Source: JABMNT01 sp048262255 (GTDB taxonomy: Bacteria > Pseudomonadota > Alphaproteobacteria > Rhodospirillales > Casp-alpha2). Taken from it: a DNA stretch of 64,000 nucleotides. The position numbers were made by a program, and so were the translations under genes. How positions within the stretch are numbered: the stretch's first letter is position 1; each line of letters begins with the position of its first letter. The stretch lies in contig JBLXFH010000001.1 of assembly GCA_048262255.1 (NCBI GenBank), positions 1,116,001 through 1,180,000 of the forward strand. The letters run 5' to 3'. This document shows, piece by piece, positions 1 to 6,515 of the stretch. The notes under the pieces were generated by a model. It had not been told where the DNA came from and did not search any database. It was given only the letters and a program-made list of their open reading frames with translations.

Positions 1-2
1 TT

Positions 3-161
3 ACTGATATAGAAATCAAAATAGAAACTAGTGGTGCCCCAACCCCGGTATTACATCGTAAAGCATTAAAAATCGCACTAGAAAAGGGAATTCGAAATTG
101 GTGGATTAGTTTCAGCCATGCGGGTAATGTTGCAGTAGCCAGTGTGATAGCATGCTCCTAA
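3..161 (+). CDS. C-terminal fragment of an unidentified protein (cut by window start)
   Basis: The frame is open from the first bases to a TAA at 159-161 and encodes the last 52 residues of a protein whose start lies outside the window. The tail contains two tryptophans and ends in hydrophobic residues followed by Cys-Ser. It is convergent with the next gene, with a 16-base gap, which fits a real gene end. I do not recognise the family; an open frame of this size could also arise by chance. Confidence 0.4.
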   Translation, partial: TDIEIKIETSGAPTPVLHRKALKIALEKGIRNWWISFSHAGNVAVASVIACS

Positions 162-177
162 AAAAGCCTTAAAAATA

Positions 178-1257
178 TTATGAAAGGTCACGGCTGTTTA
201 GTCCCCACTTAGGTGGAAACCAGTATTCAATTATCTTGAAATTCGGGCGAAAGTTTTGCTTAATCCGTTTTCTACTCGAAATACCCGCAATATCTGGATG
301 AGAAACTCTTGAGTACTTGCTGATTTCACAAAAAAGATTTTGGCAATCTATTAGCTGGAGTTTTCGGCCCCACAGGTTTTCGAAATTCAATTCGAGCCTA
401 TCAAATTCCATATCCTGTCGGTCAGCAACAAGTTTAATAATTTCAGCTGTATTAAGTCCACCTAAATCAGTGAAGCATTTGCTAATTCCATCTAAAGCCC
501 CGGGGCCTGGAACTACAAACTCCATCTCTGAATAGTCTACTATTTCGCTGTAGTTTAGGTCAGTTACAAGTTGGTAACCTAAAAAACTTCCAATTGTTGG
601 GTATTCAATTAGCAATTCGAACCCCTCTTGCATACGTTTTGTATTAGCGATTTTTTTTGGTAAATGCTCTCGAATCATTTTTTCGAGTAATTTTAAATGG
701 TTTTGATGCTTTAGCTTATGCCCAAAGAAAGAACTTCCAGGGTGCATAATGTAGGCCCCTGAATAAATAGCATGTCCAGATATTTTCAACCGCATTAGAG
801 CAGCATCATATCTTTTGAAGTCATAGTCTTCATGTGTAATTGGGCCTAATTCCTTTTCAAGAAACTCCCAAGTCTCAATTTTATTAAATAGTTTAAAGAG
901 AATTATCCGGAAAAAAATTTCAGTTTCAGTTTTTGGAAGGTCATTCCGGTAAATAACATTTCTAATTAGATACTGGCTAACTCTGTCTGACGCACGGTAA
1001 GCATTGGTGAATTTATACTCTGTTAATATTGGGTCCAACGTCCAAGGGCCATTGGTCCGCCTTAGCCGATTGTAAAATACATTCTGACGCTCAGCTGCAA
1101 AGTACCAGTAGGTATCATAAACTGGTGTGATTTTAGCAGGAGATAGAAGGTTTGTGTTAGTGCTATACGTCGGAGGTTTCCATGTAGCGTTTTCTAAGTG
1201 GCCAAAATTCTCAAGTAGGTCTAGTTGACGACTATTCTTTATTATTTTTTTACTCAC
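178..1257 (-). CDS. HMUDK/aGPT-PPlase-like protein (predicted base-hypermodification family)
   Basis: A 359-residue protein whose first half has the pattern I associate with the helical domain of 5-hydroxymethyl-dU DNA kinase and alpha-glutamyl/putrescinyl-thymine pyrophosphorylase proteins, known from phages with hypermodified thymine: an ER..VFYNRLR segment, a DPIL..Y.FTNAYRASDRVSQYL block, and FFRIILFKLFNKIETW (roughly residues 55-135). In phages such enzymes act on hmdU in DNA after thymidylate-synthase-type enzymes make hmdUMP. Here the gene is last in the operon and its GTG start overlaps the stop of a thymidylate-synthase-like gene by four bases, with GGGGAG just upstream. The pairing supports a nucleotide or DNA base modification role. 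The family call is from memory of motifs and no biochemical activity can be read from sequence. Confidence 0.6.
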   Translation of the reverse strand: MSKKIIKNSRQLDLLENFGHLENATWKPPTYSTNTNLLSPAKITPVYDTYWYFAAERQNVFYNRLRRTNGPWTLDPILTEYKFTNAYRASDRVSQYLIRNVIYRNDLPKTETEIFFRIILFKLFNKIETWEFLEKELGPITHEDYDFKRYDAALMRLKISGHAIYSGAYIMHPGSSFFGHKLKHQNHLKLLEKMIREHLPKKIANTKRMQEGFELLIEYPTIGSFLGYQLVTDLNYSEIVDYSEMEFVVPGPGALDGISKCFTDLGGLNTAEIIKLVADRQDMEFDRLELNFENLWGRKLQLIDCQNLFCEISKYSRVSHPDIAGISSRKRIKQNFRPNFKIIEYWFPPKWGLNSRDLS

Positions 1258-2048
1258 GGCTCCCCGTCACTATTCTCATTTACCAGATTAATAATATCTA
1301 CAATTCTTGGGTCAGATTTTGCAACTTTTTCAAGTTTTTCAATGCCAACAAATACGTTCAAACGTGCCATTTTCAGGTTCATTTCTTTCGCCATAAATGC
1401 TCCTAATTGTGCGAGCCCAAGATAATTGCCATATGCTTTTAAAAACAATTGTTGTGTCGCATAAAATGCATTCAATACCAAGCCTTCTGATGTCGGAGCA
1501 AAAGTTATGTGCTGCAAGCATGGAAACCCTTGAATTGCGGTTCCGGTTTGATCACGCTTGGGGTCATAGGTAGTCGCTTGCATTTGCATGCGTTGAAACC
1601 CTTTTCTTAACCTTAATAAAATTGTTTCCAATTGGTTTCCTCCATTTGGGCTATCGCCAAACATAGTAAGTCGCTCAAAATAAAGGCCATGCTTATTTCG
1701 GGGGTCGCATTTTTTAAGCCTTGGATAAGCTTTTTTATATAATTCAAAAAGCTTATGTCTATCTCCTTGTGCCATTACCCAATATCGTTGGGGAAAAATT
1801 GTAAATGCAACCTGTTCTACGGATAGCTGACTTTCCGATACGAGTAAGTCATCCAACAGCATTCTTATTTCTGACGTTTCCTTAACAGCACCTGTATCAT
1901 CAAACCCTGTGATACTAATAATTAAGGGGGAAATTTCGGTTCCAGTGTGTTCGCTTATATGAGCAACCGTCCTTGCCCAAGCTACAGAAAGATCGTCATC
2001 TTCAATATATAAGGGACCAACAAACTTTTTTTTACGTGTCATCATCAT
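1254..2048 (-). CDS. Thymidylate-synthase-like protein (possible dUMP/dCMP hydroxymethylase relative)
   Basis: 264 residues from the first ATG; GGAGG precedes a run of three ATGs, and the third (base 2042) has the best spacing. The segment around Cys177 (GFPCLQHITFAP) followed by an aromatic-rich block and an N-Y-L-G-L-A-Q-L-G helix matches the active-site Cys region and the dUMP-binding Asn helix of thymidylate synthase. The QRS phosphate-binding motif normally between them reads ATQQ, so a key Arg appears missing. It is therefore probably not a housekeeping ThyA; TS-like enzymes of hypermodification pathways are the better comparison. The gene overlaps the end of the ImmA/IrrE gene by 17 bases and is coupled to the downstream HMUDK-like gene. 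Confidence 0.6.
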   Translation of the reverse strand: MMMTRKKKFVGPLYIEDDDLSVAWARTVAHISEHTGTEISPLIISITGFDDTGAVKETSEIRMLLDDLLVSESQLSVEQVAFTIFPQRYWVMAQGDRHKLFELYKKAYPRLKKCDPRNKHGLYFERLTMFGDSPNGGNQLETILLRLRKGFQRMQMQATTYDPKRDQTGTAIQGFPCLQHITFAPTSEGLVLNAFYATQQLFLKAYGNYLGLAQLGAFMAKEMNLKMARLNVFVGIEKLEKVAKSDPRIVDIINLVNENSDGEP

Positions 2049-2946
2049 CCTCCATGTGCCGGTATCGGGCTAATCCAATATAGCCAACAGTTTTACCATT
2101 TATAATGGACCGTTTAGCTACACGAACAAATAATCCTGACTGCAATTCAACAACATCTATACGTCCAATTCCGGCACTTGCAGCCCTATAAACACTTCCA
2201 TCTGCCACCTCGCCTTCGTAACAAAGCTGCGTTGGGGTGGGTGCAATTTTCGAAGGGAATAATACATAGTCACCGGTTTCTAGGTCCAAAGTTGGAGATG
2301 ACCAGTACTTATCAACTATGACTAAAGGCTCTTCGACATTGTCCTCGATAATTTCAGTTCGTATTTGTTTTGGTGTTGCACGGCGGTGTTTTTGAAATTG
2401 CATGTCTGGGAGCATTCCCAAGCCATAGCGTAAATGTGTTAGCAAAGTTGAATAGCCGACACCGAAACTGCATGCAATTTTGAACAAATCTTTCTCTGTT
2501 ACTGAATTCAGATCAATATTACGATATGCAAATGCGTTTCGAACTCCCAATGTAGGCATCATAAAAAAATACGCGAATTGATTAGCAATAAATTCAATTG
2601 GGTCATTGTGGTCAGCAACTTCGGATCGATCATTTAGCTCATCAATAGTCGATCCATGATTAAATACATGATGACCAAGTTCATGTGCGCACGTAATGTT
2701 CCGCCTAACTAAAGGACGAAGTGCGGAAATGTGAATTCGTGGTTTTGGGTGCCGATCATACATCCCTTCCATACTAATATCGTTAAACCGAACAATTATT
2801 TTATGATCATCACATGCATCGTAAACATTAATTGGGTGCATGAGATTAACACCAGCGGCCTTACGTGCTTTTATTGATGCTTTCATCGCCTCCAAAGTTA
2901 ATTTCTTTCGGTCGAATGCAGGCTGTTGTGAAAGCATTTTTAACAT
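2032..2946 (-). CDS. ImmA/IrrE-family zinc metallopeptidase
   Basis: 304 residues. The zinc motif HELGH is at 88-92 and a third-ligand candidate Glu118 lies in an EFIANQFA segment, the standard ImmA/IrrE pattern. Family members cleave a partner XRE repressor (ImmA-ImmR of ICEBs1, IrrE-DdrO of Deinococcus) and so switch genes on after damage or other signals. The start codon follows the XRE gene stop by one base with GGAG inside the XRE end, so the two are translationally coupled. The C-terminal 130 residues form an additional domain that may sense a ligand; its function is not recognisable. Target and trigger are inference. Confidence 0.88.
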   Translation of the reverse strand: MLKMLSQQPAFDRKKLTLEAMKASIKARKAAGVNLMHPINVYDACDDHKIIVRFNDISMEGMYDRHPKPRIHISALRPLVRRNITCAHELGHHVFNHGSTIDELNDRSEVADHNDPIEFIANQFAYFFMMPTLGVRNAFAYRNIDLNSVTEKDLFKIACSFGVGYSTLLTHLRYGLGMLPDMQFQKHRRATPKQIRTEIIEDNVEEPLVIVDKYWSSPTLDLETGDYVLFPSKIAPTPTQLCYEGEVADGSVYRAASAGIGRIDVVELQSGLFVRVAKRSIINGKTVGYIGLARYRHMEDDDDT

Positions 2947-2947
2947 T

Positions 2948-3304
2948 TCAGCGCTCCTCCGAACTCATCGGTTCATCACGCATCGTGGCAAGCAAGGTAA
3001 GTAATTTATCAAGGTCTTTAGGTTTGATCTTCGCTAGCTCTCTTGCTGCTAACTGAAGCCTAGGGTCATTCGTTGATAGCTTTTCGTCTGTTTCAGCAAG
3101 TAACCATGCGGTACTAACATCGAATATTTCAGAAAACTGCAAAAGCTCATCTGCTGAAACGCGGCGATTACCAGCTTCTATCTCTGTTACAGATGGGCGG
3201 TGGAGATTCATCAATTTGGCAACTTGTCCTTGTGATAAGCCCGCTAGCTGCCTTGCTTGTTTGATTCGTGTGGCGATAAGTTTTCTTTTTTCGTACTCAC
3301 TCAT
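2948..3304 (-). CDS. XRE-family transcriptional repressor
   Basis: 118 residues with a classical Cro/C1 helix-turn-helix at about 9-65 (LSQGQVAKLM recognition region, then VTEIEAGNRRVS) and a helical tail that is the likely ImmA cleavage or dimerisation region. It sits directly upstream of the ImmA/IrrE peptidase gene, the usual repressor-peptidase pair. It overlaps the upstream acyl-carrier-like gene by 8 bases. The 29-bp inverted repeat over the operon promoter is the obvious candidate operator, implying autorepression of the whole five-gene operon. Function follows from family; operator assignment is inference. Confidence 0.9.
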   Translation of the reverse strand: MSEYEKRKLIATRIKQARQLAGLSQGQVAKLMNLHRPSVTEIEAGNRRVSADELLQFSEIFDVSTAWLLAETDEKLSTNDPRLQLAARELAKIKPKDLDKLLTLLATMRDEPMSSEER

Positions 3305-3614
3305 TGGGTTTCATTTCGTCGTCGCTTATAGGATTGGTTTTTTTTATTATTGAAAATACTTTCTCTACACACTGGTCAATCGTAAGAGCCCGCTTTGAAT
3401 CGTCATCATAAAATAGATTTTCATCATCAGGAATTTCAATTTCGATCTTCTCTTCGAGCATTGAAATAGCTATGGGCCACACAATGCTTGTGAATTCCTT
3501 AACATCATTTGCTGGGGTCGTAGTGCCATCAAGTGTTGGGCAATCTAAACCGCTAATAGATTGAATTTCGATGATTACCTTACAAAGCTCTTCTTTGATC
3601 TTTTGCGCATTCAT
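3297..3614 (-). CDS. Small acyl-carrier-like protein, first gene of the cassette
   Basis: 105 residues starting at the ATG at 3614, chosen because AAGGAGG (3622-3628) stands correctly before it; a longer frame starting at 3671 would begin inside the promoter. Residues 42-64 (T-S-I-V-W-P-I-A-I-S-M-L-E-E-K-I-E-I-E-I-P-D-D) line up with the helix II region of acyl carrier proteins, placing Ser43 at the phosphopantetheine attachment position, although the usual D-S-L is T-S-I. The rest is acidic and helical. This is a remote similarity by eye. It is the promoter-proximal gene and overlaps the XRE gene, so it belongs to the system. It could instead be a small antitoxin or chaperone-like protein. 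Confidence 0.55.
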   Translation of the reverse strand: MNAQKIKEELCKVIIEIQSISGLDCPTLDGTTTPANDVKEFTSIVWPIAISMLEEKIEIEIPDDENLFYDDDSKRALTIDQCVEKVFSIIKKTNPISDDEMKPNE

Positions 3615-3633
3615 ATTTAACCTCCTTAATCTT

Positions 3634-3662
3634 ACATTATGTAAGATAATCTTACATAATGT
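3634..3662. promoter_or_regulatory. 29-bp inverted-repeat operator over the -10 region
   Basis: Bases 3634-3662 are a perfect inverted repeat with 14-bp arms around one central base; the outer arms read ACATTATG and CATAATGT. It covers the -10 element and spacer, so a bound repressor would block RNA polymerase. The XRE protein of the operon is the natural candidate ligand. Confidence 0.75.
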
Positions 3663-3671
3663 TTTTGTCAA
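3643..3671 (-). promoter_or_regulatory. Sigma-70-type promoter of the cassette
   Basis: On the minus strand TTGACA (3666-3671) is followed after 17 bases by TATCTT (3643-3648), and transcription would enter the AAGGAGG and ATG of the first gene about 30 bases later. A perfect -35 hexamer with ideal spacing makes this the best promoter seen by eye in the window. Confidence 0.75.
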
Positions 3672-3756
3672 CTTTGTCTTGAATCTTCTCCCTTCATGTC
3701 ACTGTAAAGTTTCCCAAAACCGCTCAAAACCTAAAATCGTAAAATTCCTTTCTGGC

Positions 3757-3776
3757 ACATTACGTATACGTAATGT
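3757..3776. promoter_or_regulatory. 20-bp perfect palindrome, second candidate operator
   Basis: ACATTACGTATACGTAATGT is an exact 20-bp palindrome. Its outer ACATTA/TAATGT arms match the ends of the promoter operator about 120 bp away, and a further ACATAATGT lies at 3829-3837. This suggests several sites for one regulator, possibly also acting on rightward transcription. Binding is inferred. Confidence 0.6.
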
Positions 3777-3839
3777 GGTGGTGTGGTTCTTATATACGGA
3801 GTATTTCTCAACTCGATTCGAAACCTGACACATAATGTT

Positions 3840-4660
3840 ATGGGGAATGAAAATGCTTAATCAGGAACGGGCATCTAAATATTTTTGAATTCTCGTTACA
3901 TAACGTGCAACGGAATAAGCGGCCAATCCGGTTCCTGATAAGCCACTATCGATTCGCCAATTTAAACTGTTCAATTTTGAGTTAAGGTTCACCTATTCCC
4001 TTAAGCTTAAGGGAGCCACGAAAATTACCGAAAAATATGATTTGTTGAGGATATCCTGAAGGTCGCCTTGAGATGAGCTTGGGAGGTATCAATGCGCAAA
4101 ATATCTAGGGGGTGTTTTTTTAAAAGACAATCTTTTTAAGAGACAGAGGCGTTTTAAGAACGGTTTCTACAAACGAATTCCTTTAAAGAAACGTTTCTTT
4201 AAAGGACGAAGACAAAAGCCGGCTTTTAAAGGCAAGGTTCTTTAAAGCGAGTTCCCCTTAAGGAAAGCGGATAATTCGGAACCCAATTAGACGGGCTGTT
4301 CTTAAGCTAGAAAAGACCCTTAAGGACGGAACTGTTAAAAATTATCCCTTTAAAGGGATGGAGCTAAAAAAATGTAAATTCTGCTTATTCATTTAAAGGA
4401 ACCGGATGCCTTTAAAGGCGGATATCCCTTTAAAGGAATTCGACAGCAGGGCGGGCATTCAGCTAGTCCGTATGCAAGCCATTTGATCTTAAGGCCAAAC
4501 ACTAGGGACTCGACACTAAGGGACCATAAAAGGAACCGTCACTAAGCATTTGATCAGGGCAAAACACTAAGTGATCAATCCCTAGGGATTGGGACAGATG
4601 GTGACAGGATCAGGCAAAATCGTCGAATTCACAATTTAGACAGGGCATCACTAGCAAACC
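3840..4660. other. Non-coding region dense in TTTAAA/CTTAAG palindromes
   Basis: About 820 bases with no convincing gene. TTTAAA occurs nine times between 4119 and 4434 and CTTAAG six times between 4000 and 4493, often with flanking symmetry: an 18-bp palindrome at 3997-4014 (TCCCTTAAGCTTAAGGGA), a 16-bp one at 4344-4359 and a 12-bp one at 4408-4419. From 4500 on these give way to CACTA(A/G)G-type direct repeats. A protein-binding array, a replication or transfer origin of the island, or a structured transcript are all possible; the sequence alone does not decide. Confidence 0.7.
4500..4655 (+). repeat. Direct repeats CACTA(A/G)G upstream of the excisionase-like gene
   Basis: CACTAAG occurs at 4514, 4540 and 4565, with variants CACTAGG at 4500 and CACTAGC at 4649, all on the plus strand; ATTTGATC occurs twice nearby. 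Clusters of short direct repeats next to int/xis genes are typical of integrase arm sites or excisionase sites. That role is inferred from position only. Confidence 0.45.
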
Positions 4661-5002
4661 ATGACTAAGGAAACGGCACTTAAGGCGAACATTCCGCCCC
4701 GGCGTTACCTGAACCGCGAAGAAGCGGCGGAGTGGATTGGTGTGTCTGTCGATACGTTCATGACGTTTGAAATTCCCTATAGCGATTTGGGTCCGCGTTG
4801 CAAGCGGTGGGACATCGTTGATATCGAAGGCCATCTCAACGATACTAAATCCTGCGACAGCGCCCGAACCTCAGACAATCAGAGGAGAAGGCAAAAATGC
4901 GACTTTACAAACGCAAAGACTCATCAAGCTGGTGGGTCTCTTGGATCGACCAGAAAGGTCAAAGACACCGCAAAAGCACTGGGGCTGACGATAAATCAAT
5001 AG
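4661..5002 (+). CDS. Excisionase-like (AlpA/MerR-type HTH) protein
   Basis: 113 residues. Residues 12-60 (RYLNREEAAEWIGVSVDTF, then a CKRWDIVDIEGHL segment) are the short winged helix-turn-helix of AlpA/excisionase proteins that bind DNA next to att sites. The remaining 50 residues look unstructured and the frame overlaps the integrase start by 106 bases. The overlap and the low-complexity tail may mean a frameshift has extended the protein past its original stop. The pairing with the integrase suggests a role in directing excision of the island. Confidence 0.65.
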   Translation: MTKETALKANIPPRRYLNREEAAEWIGVSVDTFMTFEIPYSDLGPRCKRWDIVDIEGHLNDTKSCDSARTSDNQRRRQKCDFTNAKTHQAGGSLGSTRKVKDTAKALGLTINQ

Positions 5003-6078
5003 CCAAGGCCCTTGCGGGAAAATGGCAACAGGAAAGCTTCATGGAGCATCATTTCGGCATTATCCCCGATGTTCCCTTTCGCGACGCCCTGTTGCGCTAT
5101 GCGGAAGCCAAGAAACGGGAAAACCCGAGAGGCTACGAAGACACCAACCGTTACCAGTTACAAATGATACTGGATAAATTTAGTGACAAAATGCTGAGTG
5201 AAATCGATGCAAAATTGCTTAGGGACTTTGCCGACAAATGTCAGGAAACCCAGAAGGATGCAAGCCTGCAACGTTATCTGGCACTCATTAAGGCAATCCT
5301 GAATAAAGCCAAGGATGAAGGAGATTTACTGGCCTTGCCGGTCTTCCCCAAAGTCAAACAGTCAAAAGGCAGAACGCGCTGGCTGACGGTGGACGAAGAG
5401 CATCGGTTGTTGAAGGCGTCTCCGGAACGGATTCGGCTGTTAATCGCTTTTGCTCTGGATACGGGCGGAAGAAGTTCGGAACTGTTCAGGTTGGATTGGC
5501 GCTATGTGGATTTGGAGCACGGTCGGGTGACGTTCATCGAGACCAAGAACGGCGAAGATCGCTCTATCCGGCTCACAGAACGCGCTAAGCAAATACTGGT
5601 GGCATTAGGGCCTAAAGACAGTGGCCCTGTGTTTAGCTATCAGGGGAAGCCTTTAAAGAGGGTGAAGTCCGCCTTTGATACGGCTCGCAAGAAAGCGCAG
5701 CTGGAAGACTTCCGATTTCATGATTTACGCCATACCTTTGCATCGCGTCTCGTTCAGCAGGGCTTACCCCTGTACGAAGTGATGCACATGACCGGGCACA
5801 AATCACTAACCATGGTTCAGCGTTATTCTCATCTCGCTCCTGAGTATCAGGAACGGGCGATAGAGGCGTTGAACAAGTACGGGCACGATTTAGTCACGTT
5901 TCCAGAAAACGATCAGAAAGATTTAAAGCTGAAAAATAAAAAACCCCAGGATTTCCGGGGGCTGGAAATGGTGCCGTCGGGTGGAATTGAACCACCGGCC
6001 CCGTCATTACCAATGACGTGCTCTACCCCTGAGCTACGACGGCATCTAGCTTCTTCAAGCGGGCGCAACATGCCATAG
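4897..6078 (+). CDS. Tyrosine recombinase (island integrase) reading through tRNA-Thr
   Basis: 393 residues with GGAGAAGG before the ATG. The N-terminal region resembles a SAM-like arm/core-binding domain; the catalytic domain has Arg192 (GGRSSELF), His275-x-x-Arg278 (HDLRHTF), His301 (TGHKS) and Tyr310 (RYSHL), a complete tyrosine-recombinase set. It catalyses integration and excision at tRNA-Thr. From about residue 358 the frame is encoded by antisense tRNA sequence and then by host flank, so the last 36 residues depend on where the element is integrated and the free circle would encode a different tail. All active residues lie well before that point. Confidence 0.93.
   Translation: MRLYKRKDSSSWWVSWIDQKGQRHRKSTGADDKSIAKALAGKWQQESFMEHHFGIIPDVPFRDALLRYAEAKKRENPRGYEDTNRYQLQMILDKFSDKMLSEIDAKLLRDFADKCQETQKDASLQRYLALIKAILNKAKDEGDLLALPVFPKVKQSKGRTRWLTVDEEHRLLKASPERIRLLIAFALDTGGRSSELFRLDWRYVDLEHGRVTFIETKNGEDRSIRLTERAKQILVALGPKDSGPVFSYQGKPLKRVKSAFDTARKKAQLEDFRFHDLRHTFASRLVQQGLPLYEVMHMTGHKSLTMVQRYSHLAPEYQERAIEALNKYGHDLVTFPENDQKDLKLKNKKPQDFRGLEMVPSGGIEPPAPSLPMTCSTPELRRHLASSSGRNMP
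5931..5961 (-). terminator. Terminator of tRNA-Thr inside the integrase frame
   Basis: Reading the minus strand just after the tRNA CCA, a CCCC-c-GG stem with CC-t-GGGG is closed by an AAAT loop and followed by TTTTTTATTTTTC. This is a plausible Rho-independent terminator for the tRNA and lies in the integrase coding region on the island side of the junction. Confidence 0.6.
5969..6043 (-). tRNA. tRNA-Thr(GGU)
   Basis: A complete cloverleaf on the minus strand: acceptor GCCGTCG/CGACGGC, D-arm GCTC/GAGC, anticodon stem CGTCA/TGACG with loop TTGGTAA (anticodon GGT), T-arm GGTGG/CCACC with TTCAATT, A73 and an encoded CCA. It decodes ACC/ACU threonine codons. Its 3' end faces the integrase, making it the attachment site of the island. 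Confidence 0.95.
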
Positions 6079-6192
6079 GGTGTGTGCCGACGCAAGCCCG
6101 CAAATCGCGCTTTTCGCGCTTATTCTTGACCTTGCTGATCGGGCCTATAAACATAGGCTTTCCTCGGATGGTAAAAGCACACGGATGGCCCC

Positions 6193-6381
6193 ATGACGGA
6201 TAAGAAAACCCGGACCCCCGATGCCTCGGGCACGGTGCGCGACAGCAAGAAGGTCCTGCGTGAGGAACGTGCGGTGCGCCTGACCAAGGCCTTGCGTGAT
6301 AATCTGGCCAAGCGTAAATCGCAGATTCGGGCCCGCACCGACGCCAGCGCAGACCCCGATGTGCAAAAAACCGATGATTAA
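6193..6381 (+). CDS. Small basic protein upstream of murA
   Basis: 62 residues, highly charged, with a central amphipathic Arg/Lys/Ala-rich helix (residues 22-48, RAVRLTKALRDNLAKRKSQ). No signal peptide or metal motif. Small proteins of this type precede murA in other alphaproteobacteria as far as I recall; their function is unknown. It begins about 150 bases from the tRNA and is in the same direction as murA, so co-transcription is possible. Confidence 0.65.
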   Translation: MTDKKTRTPDASGTVRDSKKVLREERAVRLTKALRDNLAKRKSQIRARTDASADPDVQKTDD

Positions 6382-6515
6382 GCCGCTGTTAAACCTATTT
6401 TGGTCATAATTGCCGCGCAGGGTGCCTGCCGGGCTTGAGCGACCTAAGCGCATCGGTTACAAGCCTTTTTTAACGCAGCGGGCCCATGCGGCCCCCAAAT
6501 TCTGAACGGAGCATC

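Larger units (their letters stand above)
1..6043. mobile_element. End of a tRNA-Thr-integrated genomic island (left end outside window)
   Basis: A tyrosine integrase and an excisionase-like gene lie immediately on the 3' side of tRNA-Thr, the usual arrangement for an element integrated into the 3' end of a tRNA gene. DNA left of the tRNA is visibly more AT-rich than the backbone to the right and carries accessory genes (XRE/ImmA regulator pair and nucleotide-modification-like enzymes), whereas core genes such as murA begin right after the tRNA. The second attachment repeat should be a copy of the tRNA-Thr 3' end and must lie left of base 1. The boundary is inferred from this layout; no second att copy is visible here. 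Confidence 0.75.

Noticed and set aside
178..3614. Simple toxin-antitoxin reading of the XRE/ImmA pair
   Set aside because: The pair is a regulator-peptidase module by motif, and downstream genes are enzyme-like and large; a pure TA label would hide them.
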